From assembly GCF_018614135.1 (NCBI RefSeq), contig NZ_JAGGOW010000029.1, positions 29,660 to 93,659 of the forward strand: DNA of 64,000 nucleotides. The letters are read 5' to 3'. The position numbers were made by a program, and so were the translations under genes. Source of the DNA: Streptomyces sp. ISL-66. Its GTDB lineage: Bacteria > Actinomycetota > Actinomycetes > Streptomycetales > Streptomycetaceae. The notes beneath the pieces are model-generated. The model worked only from the letters and a program-made list of their open reading frames with translations, had not been told where the DNA came from and did not search any database. Positions 26,085 to 36,646 of the stretch are shown here, in pieces (position 1 is the stretch's first letter; every line of letters starts with the position of its first letter).

Positions 26085-26100
26085 ACTGGACTAGACCTTC
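26085..26100 (+). promoter_or_regulatory. DasR-type operator (dre) upstream of msiK
   Basis: ACTGGACTAGACCTTC carries the core TGGACTAGACCT, identical to that before nagK at 4790-4801. It lies about 50 bases upstream of the msiK start. It points to joint control of GlcNAc catabolism and of the shared sugar-transport ATPase. Confidence 0.75.
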
Positions 26101-26148
26101 CACTCGGATCGTCCGGCACGTTCCTGCCGGTAGAAGGGATTCATCACC

Positions 26149-27237
<1,089 letters not shown>

Positions 27238-27427
27238 TCCACCGGTTCCGCCGTGCTGCCCGCCGAAGGGGCGTCTCCTCCAAGAGGCGCCCCTTCGGCG
27301 CGAGTTCCGGCAGATCGGGCCATTCGGCCCCAAGCGTCAACCCTTAATTCGAAAAGCCACGTCGAACCATCCCCCGACCGGGTGACTAAATGTCGCCATA
27401 TCTTCACCGAGCGCTACTCTCGGCGTC

Positions 27428-27841
27428 GTGACCCACACTGCCCGCCGTATCGGCCGATCCCTCGCCCTGGTCCTGCCCGTCGTCCTGGTCCTGTCCGGGA
27501 CCCTCGCGGTCACCATGGTCCCCTGGGCGGACAACACCCCCTCCCAGATCCTGACCGCGTCCGCCGAGGACGTCTCCGTTCCCGCGAAGCCGCGTGCCGT
27601 TCAGGACGTACTGCGCGAGAAGCTGCTCAACGAGATCCAGCAGGGCGAGCAGCCGGGTGACGTACTCACCCACCTCCAGCAGGAAGTCGACCGGCGGCCC
27701 TCGCTCGCCGAGCACTGCGCGGGCATCGCGCGGGCGCTGGGGCGTGCCGCCGTGGACGCCTACGGGCCCACGAAGGCCCAGTCGTTCGCGCGGCCGGTGT
27801 GCGACACCGCGTACGCGTCCGGCGTCGCCTCCATGGGCTGA
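27428..27841 (+). CDS. Hypothetical exported or membrane-anchored protein
   Basis: A 137-residue protein starting at GTG 27428. A positively charged start (THTARRIGRS) and a hydrophobic segment (about 11-31) form a signal peptide or N-terminal anchor. The rest is a helical domain with two Cys residues (EHCAGIAR and RPVCDTAY) that could form a disulfide outside the cell. No known family is recognised. It lies between msiK and the nucleotidyltransferase gene, 53 bp ahead of the latter and likely co-transcribed with it. Confidence 0.72.
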   Translation: MTHTARRIGRSLALVLPVVLVLSGTLAVTMVPWADNTPSQILTASAEDVSVPAKPRAVQDVLREKLLNEIQQGEQPGDVLTHLQQEVDRRPSLAEHCAGIARALGRAAVDAYGPTKAQSFARPVCDTAYASGVASMG

Positions 27842-27894
27842 CGGCAGCCGTCGGCCGCCGCCGCACCGCGCTCCCGGATCCCGGACCACCGGAC

Positions 27895-28656
27895 ATGACC
27901 GACTCAGAGGTTCCCTCCCGACCCCACGCAGCCGCGTTCCCGGCTTCCCCGACCCAGGCCGTCGTCCTGGCGGGGGGCCAGGGTTCGCGGCTGCGGCCGT
28001 ACACGGACGACCGTCCGAAGCCGATGGTGGAGATTCCGGGTACCGGGATGCCGATCATCGGGCACCAACTCGCCTGGCTGGCCTCCGAAGGGGTGACGGA
28101 CGCCGTCGTCTCGTGCGGGCACCTCGCCGAGGTGCTCCAGAAGTGGCTGGCCGAGGCTCCGTTGCCGCTCCGCGTGACCACCGTCGTGGAGAACGAGCCG
28201 CTGGGCCGGGGCGGCGGCCTCAAGTACGCCGCCCGGCACCTCCCGCATCCCGACCAGGCCTGGTTCGCGACCAACGGCGACGTGTGGACCCGTTTCTCGC
28301 TGCGCGAGATGGCCGCCTTCCACGCCGAACGCGGTGCGACGGCCACGCTCGCGCTGGCCCGTCCCCGGATTCCGTGGGGGGTGGTGGAGATCAACGAGTA
28401 CGGGCACGTCCTGGACTTCATCGAGGCGCCGCAGTCCCCCTACCCGGTCAATGCGGGGGTGTACGTCTTCGGGCCCGAATTCGCGGCCCTGCTACCGGAT
28501 TTGGGCGATCACGAGCGTACGACGTTTCCCCGGCTGGCCCGTGAGCGCCGGCTCGCGGGCTTCCCGCTGCCGCAGGGGGCCTACTGGCGGGCGATCGACA
28601 CGGCCAAGGACCTGACCGAGGCCGCGCGGGAGCTGGCCGCACAGAGCGGCGCCTAG
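27895..28656 (+). CDS. Sugar-1-phosphate nucleotidyltransferase family protein
   Basis: A 253-residue NDP-sugar pyrophosphorylase-type enzyme. The N-terminal LAGGQGSRLRPYTDDRPKPM is the nucleotide-binding signature with the catalytic Arg and Lys. A later FATNGDVWTRF supplies the metal-binding Asp, and NAGVYVFGPEF lies in the sugar pocket. It lacks the C-terminal left-handed beta-helix of longer GlmU/GMP-pyrophosphorylase types. The sugar and nucleotide are not determined. ATG 27895 is chosen because upstream residues are low-quality Arg-rich sequence. Confidence 0.86.
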   Translation: MTDSEVPSRPHAAAFPASPTQAVVLAGGQGSRLRPYTDDRPKPMVEIPGTGMPIIGHQLAWLASEGVTDAVVSCGHLAEVLQKWLAEAPLPLRVTTVVENEPLGRGGGLKYAARHLPHPDQAWFATNGDVWTRFSLREMAAFHAERGATATLALARPRIPWGVVEINEYGHVLDFIEAPQSPYPVNAGVYVFGPEFAALLPDLGDHERTTFPRLARERRLAGFPLPQGAYWRAIDTAKDLTEAARELAAQSGA

Positions 28657-28757
28657 CCCCCCTGCGGGGCCTCACACCCCCGGTCTCCGGTCTCCGCGCC
28701 CCGTCGCTCCCCCGTCACCGCCGACCGCCGTGGGGACACGGAACGCCGTGGGGACAC

Positions 28758-28791
28758 GAGAGGGCCCGGCACGCTCGTGCCGGGCCCTCTC
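28758..28791. terminator. Bidirectional hairpin terminator
   Basis: GAGAGGGCCCGGCAC pairs perfectly with GTGCCGGGCCCTCTC around a GCTC loop, between the convergent nucleotidyltransferase and DoxX genes. A short direct repeat (CGCCGTGGGGACACG twice) precedes it. Confidence 0.88.
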
Positions 28792-28831
28792 GCGGTCGTT
28801 CAGTCAGCCGGTGGACGTCAGCCGGTGGGCG

Positions 28832-30391
28832 TCATCCGAGGAGGCCGCCGACCAGGCCGGGCTGCTTCGGCGGCGTGCCCCCGGTCCCGCTCGACGAGCC
28901 CGCGCTGCCCGTCCCGGAGGAGGAGGCCGGGGGCTTTTGGGGGGCGGACTGGCGGGGCGTGCTGCGCGGGCTCTGGCTGCCGCTGGTGCCGCGCGTGGCG
29001 GTGGGTGATCCGGAGCCGCTGCCGACGGTGCCCGGGGCGGTCGAACCGGCCGCGCCCCGGCCGGGCTTGGCGGTGGGCGAGGAGGCCGGGGCCGAGGACT
29101 GTGCGGCGGGCGTCGTGGGGGCGGGCGAGGTCGGCTGCTGTTGTTGCGGGGTGCGGGGCAGGGGGCGGCCGGGGAGGTAGTTGCTCGGCGCCTCTCCGGG
29201 GCCGGGGACGGTGACGACGGTGGTGGAGCGGACGGCGCCGCCGAGGAGGGAGCCGATGAGGAGGGTGAGTCCGCAGACCACGGTGGCCATGACGGCTCCA
29301 CGTCGCAGGACGCGCCGTCGCAGCCGCCACAGTTCGGTGCGGGGGCCCAGGGTGCGCCACGCTTCGCCGGCGAGGCGTCCGTCCAGGGAGTAGACGGGGG
29401 CGCCCGCGATGATCAGCGGGCTCCAGGCGGCGAGGTAGATGATGTCGGGCGCGTCGTAGGCGGGGACGGTCTTCCAGCTGACGGTCATCAGCAGCGCCGC
29501 GGAGAGGAGCGCCCCGAAGCAGGCGGCGAAGCGCTGCCAGAGTCCGAAGACGGTGAGCACGCCGACGATGACCTGGAGGAAGGCCACGCTGAGGCCGGCG
29601 CCGACGGGGTGGGCGAGTGCGAAGTCGCGCAGGGGTTCGGCGAGCGCCCAGGGGTGCAGGGTGTGCAGCCAGGTGACCATGGAGCCGCGCTCGCCGCCGT
29701 CGAAGTAGACGGGGTCGCACAGTTTGCCCATGCCGGCGTAGATGGAGATGAAGCCGAGGAAGACGCGCAGGGGGAGCAGCACGACGCCGAGGTTCATCCG
29801 GCGGCCGGGATAGTACGAGGCTTGCGCGCGCGCGTCGCCGGAGGCGCGGCGGGAGTCCGCTCCGGGTCCGGCGTTTTCCGCGTAGGCGGCGCCGTAGGCC
29901 TCGTAGGCCTCGGGGGAGAGCTCCTGCACGGCGGACTGGACGCGCGTTTCATCGGGGTCGCCGTAGCTGCGCTGTCCGATGACGGTCGGGCTGGCGAGCG
30001 TGTCGTCGGCGAGGTCGTGGGCGAGGTCGATGCGCGGGATGACCTGGGTGGTTCCGCCGTCGTACTCGTCGTGGCCGCGCCCGTGCTCGCGTACGGCTTG
30101 GAGCAGGCCTCCCATGGCGGCGCTGGCGGCGGCGTCGCCGGGGGCGGACTTGCCGCTCCAGACGACGGGGCGGCGGCGTGCGGCGCCGGCTCCGGCGGCC
30201 GCGAGGGCTCCGCCGAGCGCGGGAACGAGCCCGGGGGCGCCCGCCGGGCTGGGACGCGCGCTGGGGCTTGGTGCGAGCCGCACGCGGAAGCTGGCGTGGT
30301 TGACGATGACCTGCGCGGGGTCGCACGGCACCTTGACCATGCTCAGCGCGGGCTGGTCGTCGAACCCTGGCGTTCTGGTGTCCACACTCAT
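28832..30391 (-). CDS. DoxX family membrane protein with long disordered tails
   Basis: A 519-residue protein. Residues 1-195 are cytoplasmic and low in structure, with a TQVIPRIDLAHD segment. Residues 200-350 carry about four transmembrane helices of the DoxX fold (LGVVLLPLRVFLGFISIYAGMGKL, read in part; AGLSVAFLQVIVGVLTVFG). A further helix near 375-395 follows. The tail from about 400 is rich in Pro/Ser/Thr/Gly and probably lies in the wall. DoxX proteins are linked to thiol and oxidative stress in actinobacteria, but the role here is unproven. Confidence 0.82.
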   Translation of the reverse strand: MSVDTRTPGFDDQPALSMVKVPCDPAQVIVNHASFRVRLAPSPSARPSPAGAPGLVPALGGALAAAGAGAARRRPVVWSGKSAPGDAAASAAMGGLLQAVREHGRGHDEYDGGTTQVIPRIDLAHDLADDTLASPTVIGQRSYGDPDETRVQSAVQELSPEAYEAYGAAYAENAGPGADSRRASGDARAQASYYPGRRMNLGVVLLPLRVFLGFISIYAGMGKLCDPVYFDGGERGSMVTWLHTLHPWALAEPLRDFALAHPVGAGLSVAFLQVIVGVLTVFGLWQRFAACFGALLSAALLMTVSWKTVPAYDAPDIIYLAAWSPLIIAGAPVYSLDGRLAGEAWRTLGPRTELWRLRRRVLRRGAVMATVVCGLTLLIGSLLGGAVRSTTVVTVPGPGEAPSNYLPGRPLPRTPQQQQPTSPAPTTPAAQSSAPASSPTAKPGRGAAGSTAPGTVGSGSGSPTATRGTSGSQSPRSTPRQSAPQKPPASSSGTGSAGSSSGTGGTPPKQPGLVGGLLG

Positions 30392-30460
30392 CTAACCGAG
30401 TGACGGGTGTTTAGGACACTGCCTTGACATCAGGGATGTGTCCGAGACCCGTCAAAGCAA

Positions 30461-30489
30461 GCCACCCCGCCCGGAAGGGGCGGGGTGGC
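30461..30489. terminator. Hairpin terminator between rlmB and DoxX gene
   Basis: GCCACCCCGCC pairs with GGCGGGGTGGC around a short GGAAGGG-containing loop. It lies about 90 bases beyond the rlmB stop in the direction of rlmB transcription (minus strand) and ahead of the DoxX promoter region. Confidence 0.75.
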
Positions 30490-30575
30490 ACGCTCACGGG
30501 TCACGACCGGTGAGCCAATTGGATCAAGCGGCGCCGGGGAAGGCCGCACGGACGGAGCCCGATCCGGGGTGAGGG

Positions 30576-31547
30576 TTACGCGCGGCCGCGGGTGGCGCGG
30601 CGGCGGGCGGCCTCGTAGAGGACGACGCCGGCGGCGACGCCGGCGTTGAGGGACTCGGCGCCGCCGGGCATCGGGATGCGCACGAGGTAGTCGCAGTTCT
30701 CGCCGACGAGGCGGCCGAGGCCCTTGCCCTCGGAGCCGACGACGATGACGACGGGGCCGCCGAGCGCCTCGAGGTCGTTGACCGTGTGGGTGCCCTCGGC
30801 GGCGAGGCCGACGATGGTCATGCCGGCCTTCTTGTAGTCCTGGATGGCGCGGGTCAGGTTGGTGACGCGCGAGACCGGGGTGCGGGCGGCGGTGCCGGCC
30901 GAGGACTTCCAGGCGCCGGCGGTCATGCTGGCCGCGCGGCGCTCGGGGATGACCACGCCGTGGCCGCCGAAGGCGGAGACGGAGCGGACGATCGCGCCGA
31001 GGTTGCGGGGGTCGGTGACCCCGTCGAGGGCGACGATGAGGGGGTCCTCGCCGTTGTCGTACGCGGCGGCGGAGAGCTCCTCCGGGTGCGCGTACTCGTA
31101 GGGCGGCACCTGGAGGACCAGGCCCTGGTGGTTGAGTCCGCCGGTCAGCCGGTCGAGCTCGGGGCGCGGGGCTTCCATCAGGTTGATGTTGCCGCGCTCG
31201 GCCGCGAGCTGAAGGGCCTCGCGGACGCGCTCGTCGTTGTCGATGAACTGCTGGACGTAGAGGGTGACGGCCGGTACGCCGTCGCGCAGCGCCTCGAAGA
31301 CCGGGTTGCGGCCGACGACCATTTCGCTGGTGCCCTTGGGCCCGCCGCGGCGGGGGGCCGGGCGGCGCTTGGCGGCCTGGCGGGCCATGGCGTTGCTGAT
31401 GCGGTTCGCTTTGTGCTTCTTGCGGTCTTCGGCCTTGGGCGTCGGGCCCCTGCCCTCGAGGGCCTTGCGCCGCTGGCCACCGCTGCCGACCGTCGCGCCC
31501 TTCTTGTTGGATGTGCGGCGGTTCCTGCGCTGGCTGTTCCCGGCCAT
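30576..31547 (-). CDS. rlmB: 23S rRNA 2'-O-methyltransferase, SpoU/TrmH family
   Basis: SPOUT-class methyltransferase of 323 residues, likely methylating a guanosine in 23S rRNA. An Arg/Lys-rich N-terminal tail (1-70) is followed by an RNA-binding L30e-like domain (MVVGRNPVFEALRDG). The knotted SpoU domain has its three motifs: ALDGVTDPRNLGAIVRS, VVIVVGSEGKGLGRL and MPGGAESLNAGVAAGVVL. The ATG at 31547 is preceded by AGAGG; the longer open frame is a read-through antisense artefact. It is downstream of cysS on the same strand, a common actinobacterial order. Confidence 0.93.
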   Translation of the reverse strand: MAGNSQRRNRRTSNKKGATVGSGGQRRKALEGRGPTPKAEDRKKHKANRISNAMARQAAKRRPAPRRGGPKGTSEMVVGRNPVFEALRDGVPAVTLYVQQFIDNDERVREALQLAAERGNINLMEAPRPELDRLTGGLNHQGLVLQVPPYEYAHPEELSAAAYDNGEDPLIVALDGVTDPRNLGAIVRSVSAFGGHGVVIPERRAASMTAGAWKSSAGTAARTPVSRVTNLTRAIQDYKKAGMTIVGLAAEGTHTVNDLEALGGPVVIVVGSEGKGLGRLVGENCDYLVRIPMPGGAESLNAGVAAGVVLYEAARRRATRGRA

Positions 31548-31596
31548 GACCTCTACCTGTTTCGTTGGTGCTGCGATATGTACGTATGAAGAGTGT

Positions 31597-31618
31597 GCCG
31601 CCCGGAACGCCGGGCGGC
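31597..31618 (-). terminator. Hairpin between cysS and rlmB
   Basis: GCCGCCCGG pairs perfectly with CCGGGCGGC around an AACG loop, about 65 bases after the cysS stop on the minus strand. It could end or attenuate the cysS message before rlmB. Confidence 0.65.
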
Positions 31619-31681
31619 CCAATCTGAGTGCGCCAGTGGGACTGCGCCAGGGACTGCTCCCGTGGGGCCGCTCCGGTGGGC

Positions 31682-33082
31682 TCAGCGGGGGCCGAGCGTC
31701 CAGCGGGGCCCCGTCGGGCTGTCCTCGATGACCAGGCCGGACTGCTGGAGCTGATCGCGGATGGCGTCGGCGGTCGCCCAGTCCTTGCGGGCGCGGGCGG
31801 ACTCGCGCTGCTCCAGGACCAGGCGTACGAGGGTGTCCACGGCTCCGTGGAGGTCCTCGCCGCGGTCCGCTTCTTCCGCCCAGTGGGGGTCGAGGGGGTC
31901 GAGGCCGAGGACGCCCAGCATGGCCCGTACCTCGGACAGGCGGGCGATGGCCGCGTCCTTGTCGTCGGCGGCGAGCGCGCTGTTGCCCTGGCGGACGGTG
32001 GTGTGGATGATCGCGAGCGCCTGCGGGACGCCCAGGTCGTCGTCCATGGCCTCGGCGAAGGCGGGCGGGACCTCGGCGGCCGGCTCGACCGTCTTGCCGG
32101 CCTTCTCGATGACGCGCTGGATGAACCCTTCGATGCGCGCGAAGCCGGATTCGGCCTCGCGCAGCGACTCCACGCTGTACTCGATCATCGAGCGGTAGTG
32201 CGGGGTGCCGAGGTAGTAGCGCAGGACGATCGGGCGCCAGGCCTTGAGCATCTCGGAGACGAGGACGGAGTTGCCCAGCGACTTCGACATCTTCTCGCCG
32301 GACAGGGTGACCCACGCGTTGTGCACCCAGTACTTCGCGAACTCGTCGCCGAAGGCCTTGGCCTGGACGATCTCGTTCTCGTGGTGCGGGAAGATCAGGT
32401 CGATCCCGCCGCCGTGGATGTCGAAGGCGCTGCCGAGGTACTTGTGCGCCATCGCCGAGCATTCGAGGTGCCAGCCGGGGCGGCCGCGGCCCCACGGGGT
32501 CTCCCAGTCGGGCTCGCCGGGCTTGGACGCCTTCCACATGGCGAAGTCGCGCGGGTCGCGCTTGCCGGTGATGCCGGACTCGCTCGGCTGGCGCAGGTCG
32601 TCGATGTCCTGGTTGGAGAGCTCGAGGTAGCCGGGGAAGGAGCGGACGTCGAAGTAGACGCTGCCGTCCGCCTCGTAGGCGTGGCCGCGCTCGATGAGCG
32701 CGCGCATCATCTCGATCATCTCCGGCACGTGGCCGGTGGCGCGCGGCTCGTACGTGGGCGGGAGGCAGCCCAGCGCGTTGTAGCCGTCGTTGAAGGCGCG
32801 CTCGTTCTCGTAGCCGATGGACCACCAGGGGCGGCCCTCGGTCTCGGCCTTCGTGATGATCTTGTCGTCGATGTCGGTGACGTTGCGGATGAAGGTGACG
32901 TCGAGCCCGCGGTAGGTGAACCAGCGGCGCATGATGTCGAAGTTCAGGTACGACCGGACGTGCCCGATGTGCGGGGCCGCCTGCACGGTGGCGCCACAGA
33001 GGTAGATCGAGACGCAGCCCGGAACGAGCGGGGTGAAGTCACGGATCTGCCGGGCGCTGGTGTCGTACAGGCGAATAGTCAC
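31682..33082 (-). CDS. cysS: Cysteinyl-tRNA synthetase
   Basis: Class I aminoacyl-tRNA synthetase of 466 residues. The HIGH motif is at about 38-41 (APHIGHVRSY) and the KMSKS loop is in LSGEKMSKSLGNS. Zinc-ligand Cys29 precedes HIGH (YLCGATVQ), and the others are in HLECSAM and the GGGIDLIFPHHENE region. GTG 33080-33082 is the start; the longer frame lacks homology. The protein is full length for CysS rather than the shorter MshC. It lies just downstream of ispF. Confidence 0.96.
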   Translation of the reverse strand: MTIRLYDTSARQIRDFTPLVPGCVSIYLCGATVQAAPHIGHVRSYLNFDIMRRWFTYRGLDVTFIRNVTDIDDKIITKAETEGRPWWSIGYENERAFNDGYNALGCLPPTYEPRATGHVPEMIEMMRALIERGHAYEADGSVYFDVRSFPGYLELSNQDIDDLRQPSESGITGKRDPRDFAMWKASKPGEPDWETPWGRGRPGWHLECSAMAHKYLGSAFDIHGGGIDLIFPHHENEIVQAKAFGDEFAKYWVHNAWVTLSGEKMSKSLGNSVLVSEMLKAWRPIVLRYYLGTPHYRSMIEYSVESLREAESGFARIEGFIQRVIEKAGKTVEPAAEVPPAFAEAMDDDLGVPQALAIIHTTVRQGNSALAADDKDAAIARLSEVRAMLGVLGLDPLDPHWAEEADRGEDLHGAVDTLVRLVLEQRESARARKDWATADAIRDQLQQSGLVIEDSPTGPRWTLGPR

Positions 33083-33186
33083 GGCATCCAGGGTAGTGCG
33101 CCCGTAGCAGTGCCCCGCGACCCTTTCGGTACGCGGGGCCCGCTTTGTTGTCGAAGAGGTGCGGGAGCGGTGTGACCGTACGGCCA

Positions 33187-33711
33187 TTAGGCCCGGTTCG
33201 TCCGGTAGACGAGGGCCGTGGCGATGGCGGCGAGGCCTTCGGCGCGGCCGGTGAGGCCCAGCCCGTCGGTGGTGGTGCCCGAGACGGACACGGGGGCGCC
33301 CGCCGCGGCGGCGAGCGCCTTCTGTGCCTCTTCGCGCCGCTTGCCGATCTTCGGCCGGACGCCGATCACCTGGATGGCGATGTTGCCGATCTCGAAACCC
33401 TCGGCCCGTACGATCCGGGCCGCTTCAGCCAGAAGGGTGACGCCGGCGGCGCCGGACCACTCGGGGCGGGAGGTGCCGAAGTGCGCGCCGAGGTCGCCGA
33501 CGCCGGCGGCGGAGAAGAGCGCGTCGCAGGCGGCGTGCGCGGCGACGTCCCCGTCCGAGTGGCCGGCGAGGCCGTCCTCTCCTTCCCAGAGGAGGCCGGC
33601 GCACCACAGGTCGCGGCCGGTCTCGAAGGCGTGGACGTCGGTGCCGATGCCGACCTGCGGCAGCAGGGGCGGCCCGGCCGGTGCTTCGGAGGCCGCGGGG
33701 CTAGTACGCAT
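33187..33711 (-). CDS. ispF: 2-C-methyl-D-erythritol 2,4-cyclodiphosphate synthase
   Basis: MEP-pathway enzyme of 174 residues that cyclises CDP-ME-2-phosphate. Metal ligands are visible in the [10 protein letters not shown] motif and in [20 protein letters not shown]. The [10 protein letters not shown] helix and the [19 protein letters not shown]-terminal motif are standard. ATG 33711 lies 11 bases inside the end of ispD, so the two are coupled. An N-terminal tail of about 15 residues precedes the fold. Confidence 0.95.
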   Translation of the reverse strand: MRTSPAASEAPAGPPLLPQVGIGTDVHAFETGRDLWCAGLLWEGEDGLAGHSDGDVAAHAACDALFSAAGVGDLGAHFGTSRPEWSGAAGVTLLAEAARIVRAEGFEIGNIAIQVIGVRPKIGKRREEAQKALAAAAGAPVSVSGTTTDGLGLTGRAEGLAAIATALVYRTNRA

Positions 33712-34447
33712 CGGTGGCCCTCCGGCGGGCGAGTACGGCCTCGGCGAGGACCAGGTCGAGCGGGCGGGTGACCTTGAAGGCCTCTTCGTGGCCGGGAACG
33801 ACGACGACGGTGATGCCGAGCCGCTCCACCATTCCGGCGTCGTCCGTGGCACCCTCCCCGTCCACCGCGACCTCCTCGTGCGCGCGCAGCAGGGTGACGA
33901 GGTCGAAGCCCTGGGGGGTCTGTACGGCGCGCAGCCGGGCCCGTACGGGGGTGGCGACGACCGGCTCGGCTTCGCCCGGCTTGCCGGGTTCGACCTCCTT
34001 GACGGTGTCGGCCAGCGGCAGGGCCGGTACGACGGCGGGCGCGCCGTCACGGACGGCCTCGACGACGCAGTCGACGGTGTCCACGGGGACGAGCGGGCGG
34101 GCCGCGTCGTGGATGAGGACGGCGGTGACGTCGGCGGGGAGCGCCCGCAGGCCCGCGCGCACGGACTCCTGCCGGGTTTCGCCGCCGGGGACGACGAGGA
34201 TCTCGGTGCGGTCGGGCAGCGCGTGCTCGTCCAGGAGCCTGCGCACCTCCGCGGTGTCGGCGGGCGGCGCCACGACGACGACGAGGGAGACGGCGCGGGA
34301 GCGCGCCATGGCGCGGACCGCGTGGATGAGCATGGGGATGCCGCCCAGGGTCCGCAGGGCCTTGGGGGCTCCGGGACCGAGACGGACCCCGCGGCCGGCG
34401 GCCGGGATCACGGCGGCGGTGCGGTGGGGGCGCGATTCGTCAGACAT
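33701..34447 (-). CDS. ispD: 2-C-methyl-D-erythritol 4-phosphate cytidylyltransferase
   Basis: Adds CMP to methylerythritol phosphate, two steps before IspF. The 248-residue protein has the nucleotide-binding signature [19 protein letters not shown], the [10 protein letters not shown] motif with the metal-binding Asp, and the TPQGFDL segment. ATG 34447 is the start. It overlaps ispF by 11 bp. The 327-bp gap to carD upstream (34448-34774) must hold its promoter; no clear box could be picked out there. Confidence 0.95.
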   Translation of the reverse strand: MSDESRPHRTAAVIPAAGRGVRLGPGAPKALRTLGGIPMLIHAVRAMARSRAVSLVVVVAPPADTAEVRRLLDEHALPDRTEILVVPGGETRQESVRAGLRALPADVTAVLIHDAARPLVPVDTVDCVVEAVRDGAPAVVPALPLADTVKEVEPGKPGEAEPVVATPVRARLRAVQTPQGFDLVTLLRAHEEVAVDGEGATDDAGMVERLGITVVVVPGHEEAFKVTRPLDLVLAEAVLARRRATDAY

Positions 34448-34774
34448 CAGTAGCTCCGAGCCAGGTTTGTGACTTCGGCCGACATGGGTATGGCCTGAAG
34501 GGTGCCGGGTGCGACGCCCTCGCCCCTTCCGTGACGACCGGTCGAGCGGCTGCCCGGGCCCAGCACACCAGTAAGGAACCCCGGTGAATTTCGGGTGCGG
34601 GCGGCAGCGTCGGACGGATAGCGTCAGGCGTGGGGACGGGTCAGATGGGGGTCCGGACCTGCTGGGTCCAGACATGCCGCAGCGCCCGGCAACAAGTCAC
34701 CTTGTCATCGGGCACCGCGGCACAACTGTGTACGACCAGGCGACTATGCGTGACCGGGCGTACGGATGATCGCG

Positions 34775-35257
34775 TCAGGACGCGAGCACCTCGTCGAGGA
34801 GGGCCTCGGCCTTGTCCTCGTTGGTGTTCTCGGCGAGCGCGAGCTCGCTCACCAGAATCTGACGCGCCTTCGCGAGCATGCGCTTCTCACCCGCGGAAAG
34901 CCCGCGCTCACGCTCACGACGCCACAGGTCACGCACGACTTCGGCGACCTTGATGACATCGCCAGAAGCGAGCTTTTCCAGATTTGCCTTGTAGCGCCGG
35001 GACCAGTTCGTCGGCTCTTCTGCGAACGGTGCGCGAAGCACCTCGAAGACCCGGTCCAGCCCGTCCTGGCCGACTACGTCGCGAACACCGACGAACTCCG
35101 CATTGTCCGCAGGCACACGAACCGTGAGGTCGCCTTGAGCGACCTTGAGCACCAAGTAGGTCTTGTCCACGCCTTTGATCTGACGAGTCTCAATGGCCTC
35201 GATCAGCGCGGCCCCGTGATGGGGATAGACCACGGTGTCGCCAACCTTGAACGTCAT
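34775..35257 (-). CDS. carD: CarD family transcriptional regulator (RNA-polymerase-binding)
   Basis: A 160-residue CarD/CdnL protein. The N-terminal RNA-polymerase-interaction domain starts [20 protein letters not shown]. The C-terminal helical DNA-binding domain contains [17 protein letters not shown] and a Trp in [15 protein letters not shown] that wedges the upstream edge of the -10 element. It stabilises open complexes, especially at rRNA promoters. A GGAAGGGG ribosome-binding site lies just before the ATG. Confidence 0.95.
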   Translation of the reverse strand: MTFKVGDTVVYPHHGAALIEAIETRQIKGVDKTYLVLKVAQGDLTVRVPADNAEFVGVRDVVGQDGLDRVFEVLRAPFAEEPTNWSRRYKANLEKLASGDVIKVAEVVRDLWRRERERGLSAGEKRMLAKARQILVSELALAENTNEDKAEALLDEVLAS

Positions 35258-35673
35258 GTGACAGGTACCCCTTCCGTGGCTATCCAGGGTAACACGAGAA
35301 CTGACCGTTATGAATGGCGTTTTCGCAGGTCAGGGCCCATCTCGGGGCTTGACAACACCGATGGGAACGTGCTGCGACAGGCTTGCGGAAGGGGGTATTC
35401 GCAGGTCGGAGGCGCTGTGCGGACCGGGCGAAACGGCTACGTTACACCTGCCCGGCGGCCCCGCCGAAGTGACGTACGTCCTGTTTTGCCGGTTTCCGGC
35501 GGGGGAAACCGAACTACTCCGTTCGACTGGCGGCGGCCGCCGGGCGCGCGTTCCGGCCCAATCTCCAATTCGATCACCGGTCGGCGTTCGGGGGAATCCG
35601 GAAATTGATCACCGGGCCGGAGGCGGCCCTTTTGCGAATGGAAGATCACCGCGGCGATCGGCGCGTCACCGGT

Positions 35674-35745
35674 CGGTGATCGCTCCGGTGACCGCTCCGG
35701 TGACCGCTCCAGTGATCGTTCGGGTGATCGTTCGAGTGATCGTTC
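35674..35745. repeat. 12-bp tandem repeat, six copies
   Basis: Six ungapped units of CGGTGATCGCTC/GAGTGATCGTTC type lie in the 705-bp gap between the divergent carD and lipoprotein genes. The unit contains the near-palindrome GTGATCG. The rest of the gap (35258-35962) shows no gene I trust. Open frames across the repeat on either strand give Arg-Ser or Thr-rich strings that are repeat artefacts. Confidence 0.88.
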
Positions 35746-35962
35746 CGCCGATGGTTTCGCTGGACGTCCGGCCACGGCGCCGGGCGGCACCGGCGCGGCG
35801 AGACCCGGACAGGGCCGCGCCTTCCGTGCGGAGGGTCGGGTGCGGGGGCGGGGCGGCGGCTCGGTAACCTAAGCGCGCTGACACACCCTTAGAGCGGCTT
35901 CACCTCGGTCGCTCCGAGCGTCCACCCTTCCGTTTTCGTACGTCCAAGGAGATGCCTCCGCC

Positions 35963-36622
35963 GTGAGCCGCAGCCTTCGACGCGGCGCCCTCGCCGCCAC
36001 CGCCGTCGTGTTCTCGATCGTCTCGCTGGCCGCGTGCGGTGCGGGCCACGACGCGCAGACTCTCCAGGTCAAGCCGGACAACGCCGCCGTCACCAAGGGC
36101 GACATCAAGGTCCAGAACGCCCTGGTGATCACCCCGGAGAAGGACAAGAAGGGCCCGGCCGCCGTCTCCGCGACAGTGTTCAACACGGGTACCAAGGACC
36201 AGACCCTCGACGCCATCACCCTCCCGGGTGGAAAGGCGACCGTCTCGCTGAAGCCCGCGGGCAGCGCCGCCAAGGTGATCGTGCCGGCCGGCGGCTCCGT
36301 CGTCCTGGGCGGCAACGGCAACGCCTCCGCGGCCGTCGCGGGCGGCGGGGGCGCCAAGGACGGCAACGCGCAGAAGGTCGTCTTCAAGCTGAGCAACACG
36401 GGTGACGTCGAGCTCGACGCCCTCGTCGTCCCGGCCACCGGCATGTACGCGGCCTTCGGCCCGACCGCGGCCCCGGCCGCGGGCGCCACCCCGTCGGGCA
36501 CCCCCGCAGGCTCCCCGGCGGCCCCCGTCTCGGGCAGCCCGTCGACCACTCCCTCGGGCAGCGCGTCCGGGTCCCCCGCGGGTACCCCGTCCGGGTCCGC
36601 GTCCTCCAGCGCCGGCCACTGA
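35963..36622 (+). CDS. Small secreted lipoprotein
   Basis: A 219-residue lipoprotein. The signal peptide ends in the lipobox SLAAC at about residue 25. A beta-sandwich domain follows (about 30-155; NALVITPEKDKKGPAAVSA, ATVFNTGTKDQTLDAITLPG), similar in style to DUF461/PCuAC-like copper-chaperone proteins, but the metal-binding Met/His set is not evident. The tail from about 160 is Pro/Ser/Gly/Thr-rich. GTG 35963 follows AAGGAG by about 10 bases. It converges with phoP across a strong shared terminator. Confidence 0.8.
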   Translation: MSRSLRRGALAATAVVFSIVSLAACGAGHDAQTLQVKPDNAAVTKGDIKVQNALVITPEKDKKGPAAVSATVFNTGTKDQTLDAITLPGGKATVSLKPAGSAAKVIVPAGGSVVLGGNGNASAAVAGGGGAKDGNAQKVVFKLSNTGDVELDALVVPATGMYAAFGPTAAPAAGATPSGTPAGSPAAPVSGSPSTTPSGSASGSPAGTPSGSASSSAGH

Positions 36623-36646
36623 GGCGCGGAGCACCGTACGCCGTAC

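Noticed and set aside
35437..35790. Possible Ser-Arg repeat protein across the 12-bp repeat
   Set aside because: The SLERSPERS pattern is the direct translation of the DNA repeat, with no ribosome-binding site or homology.
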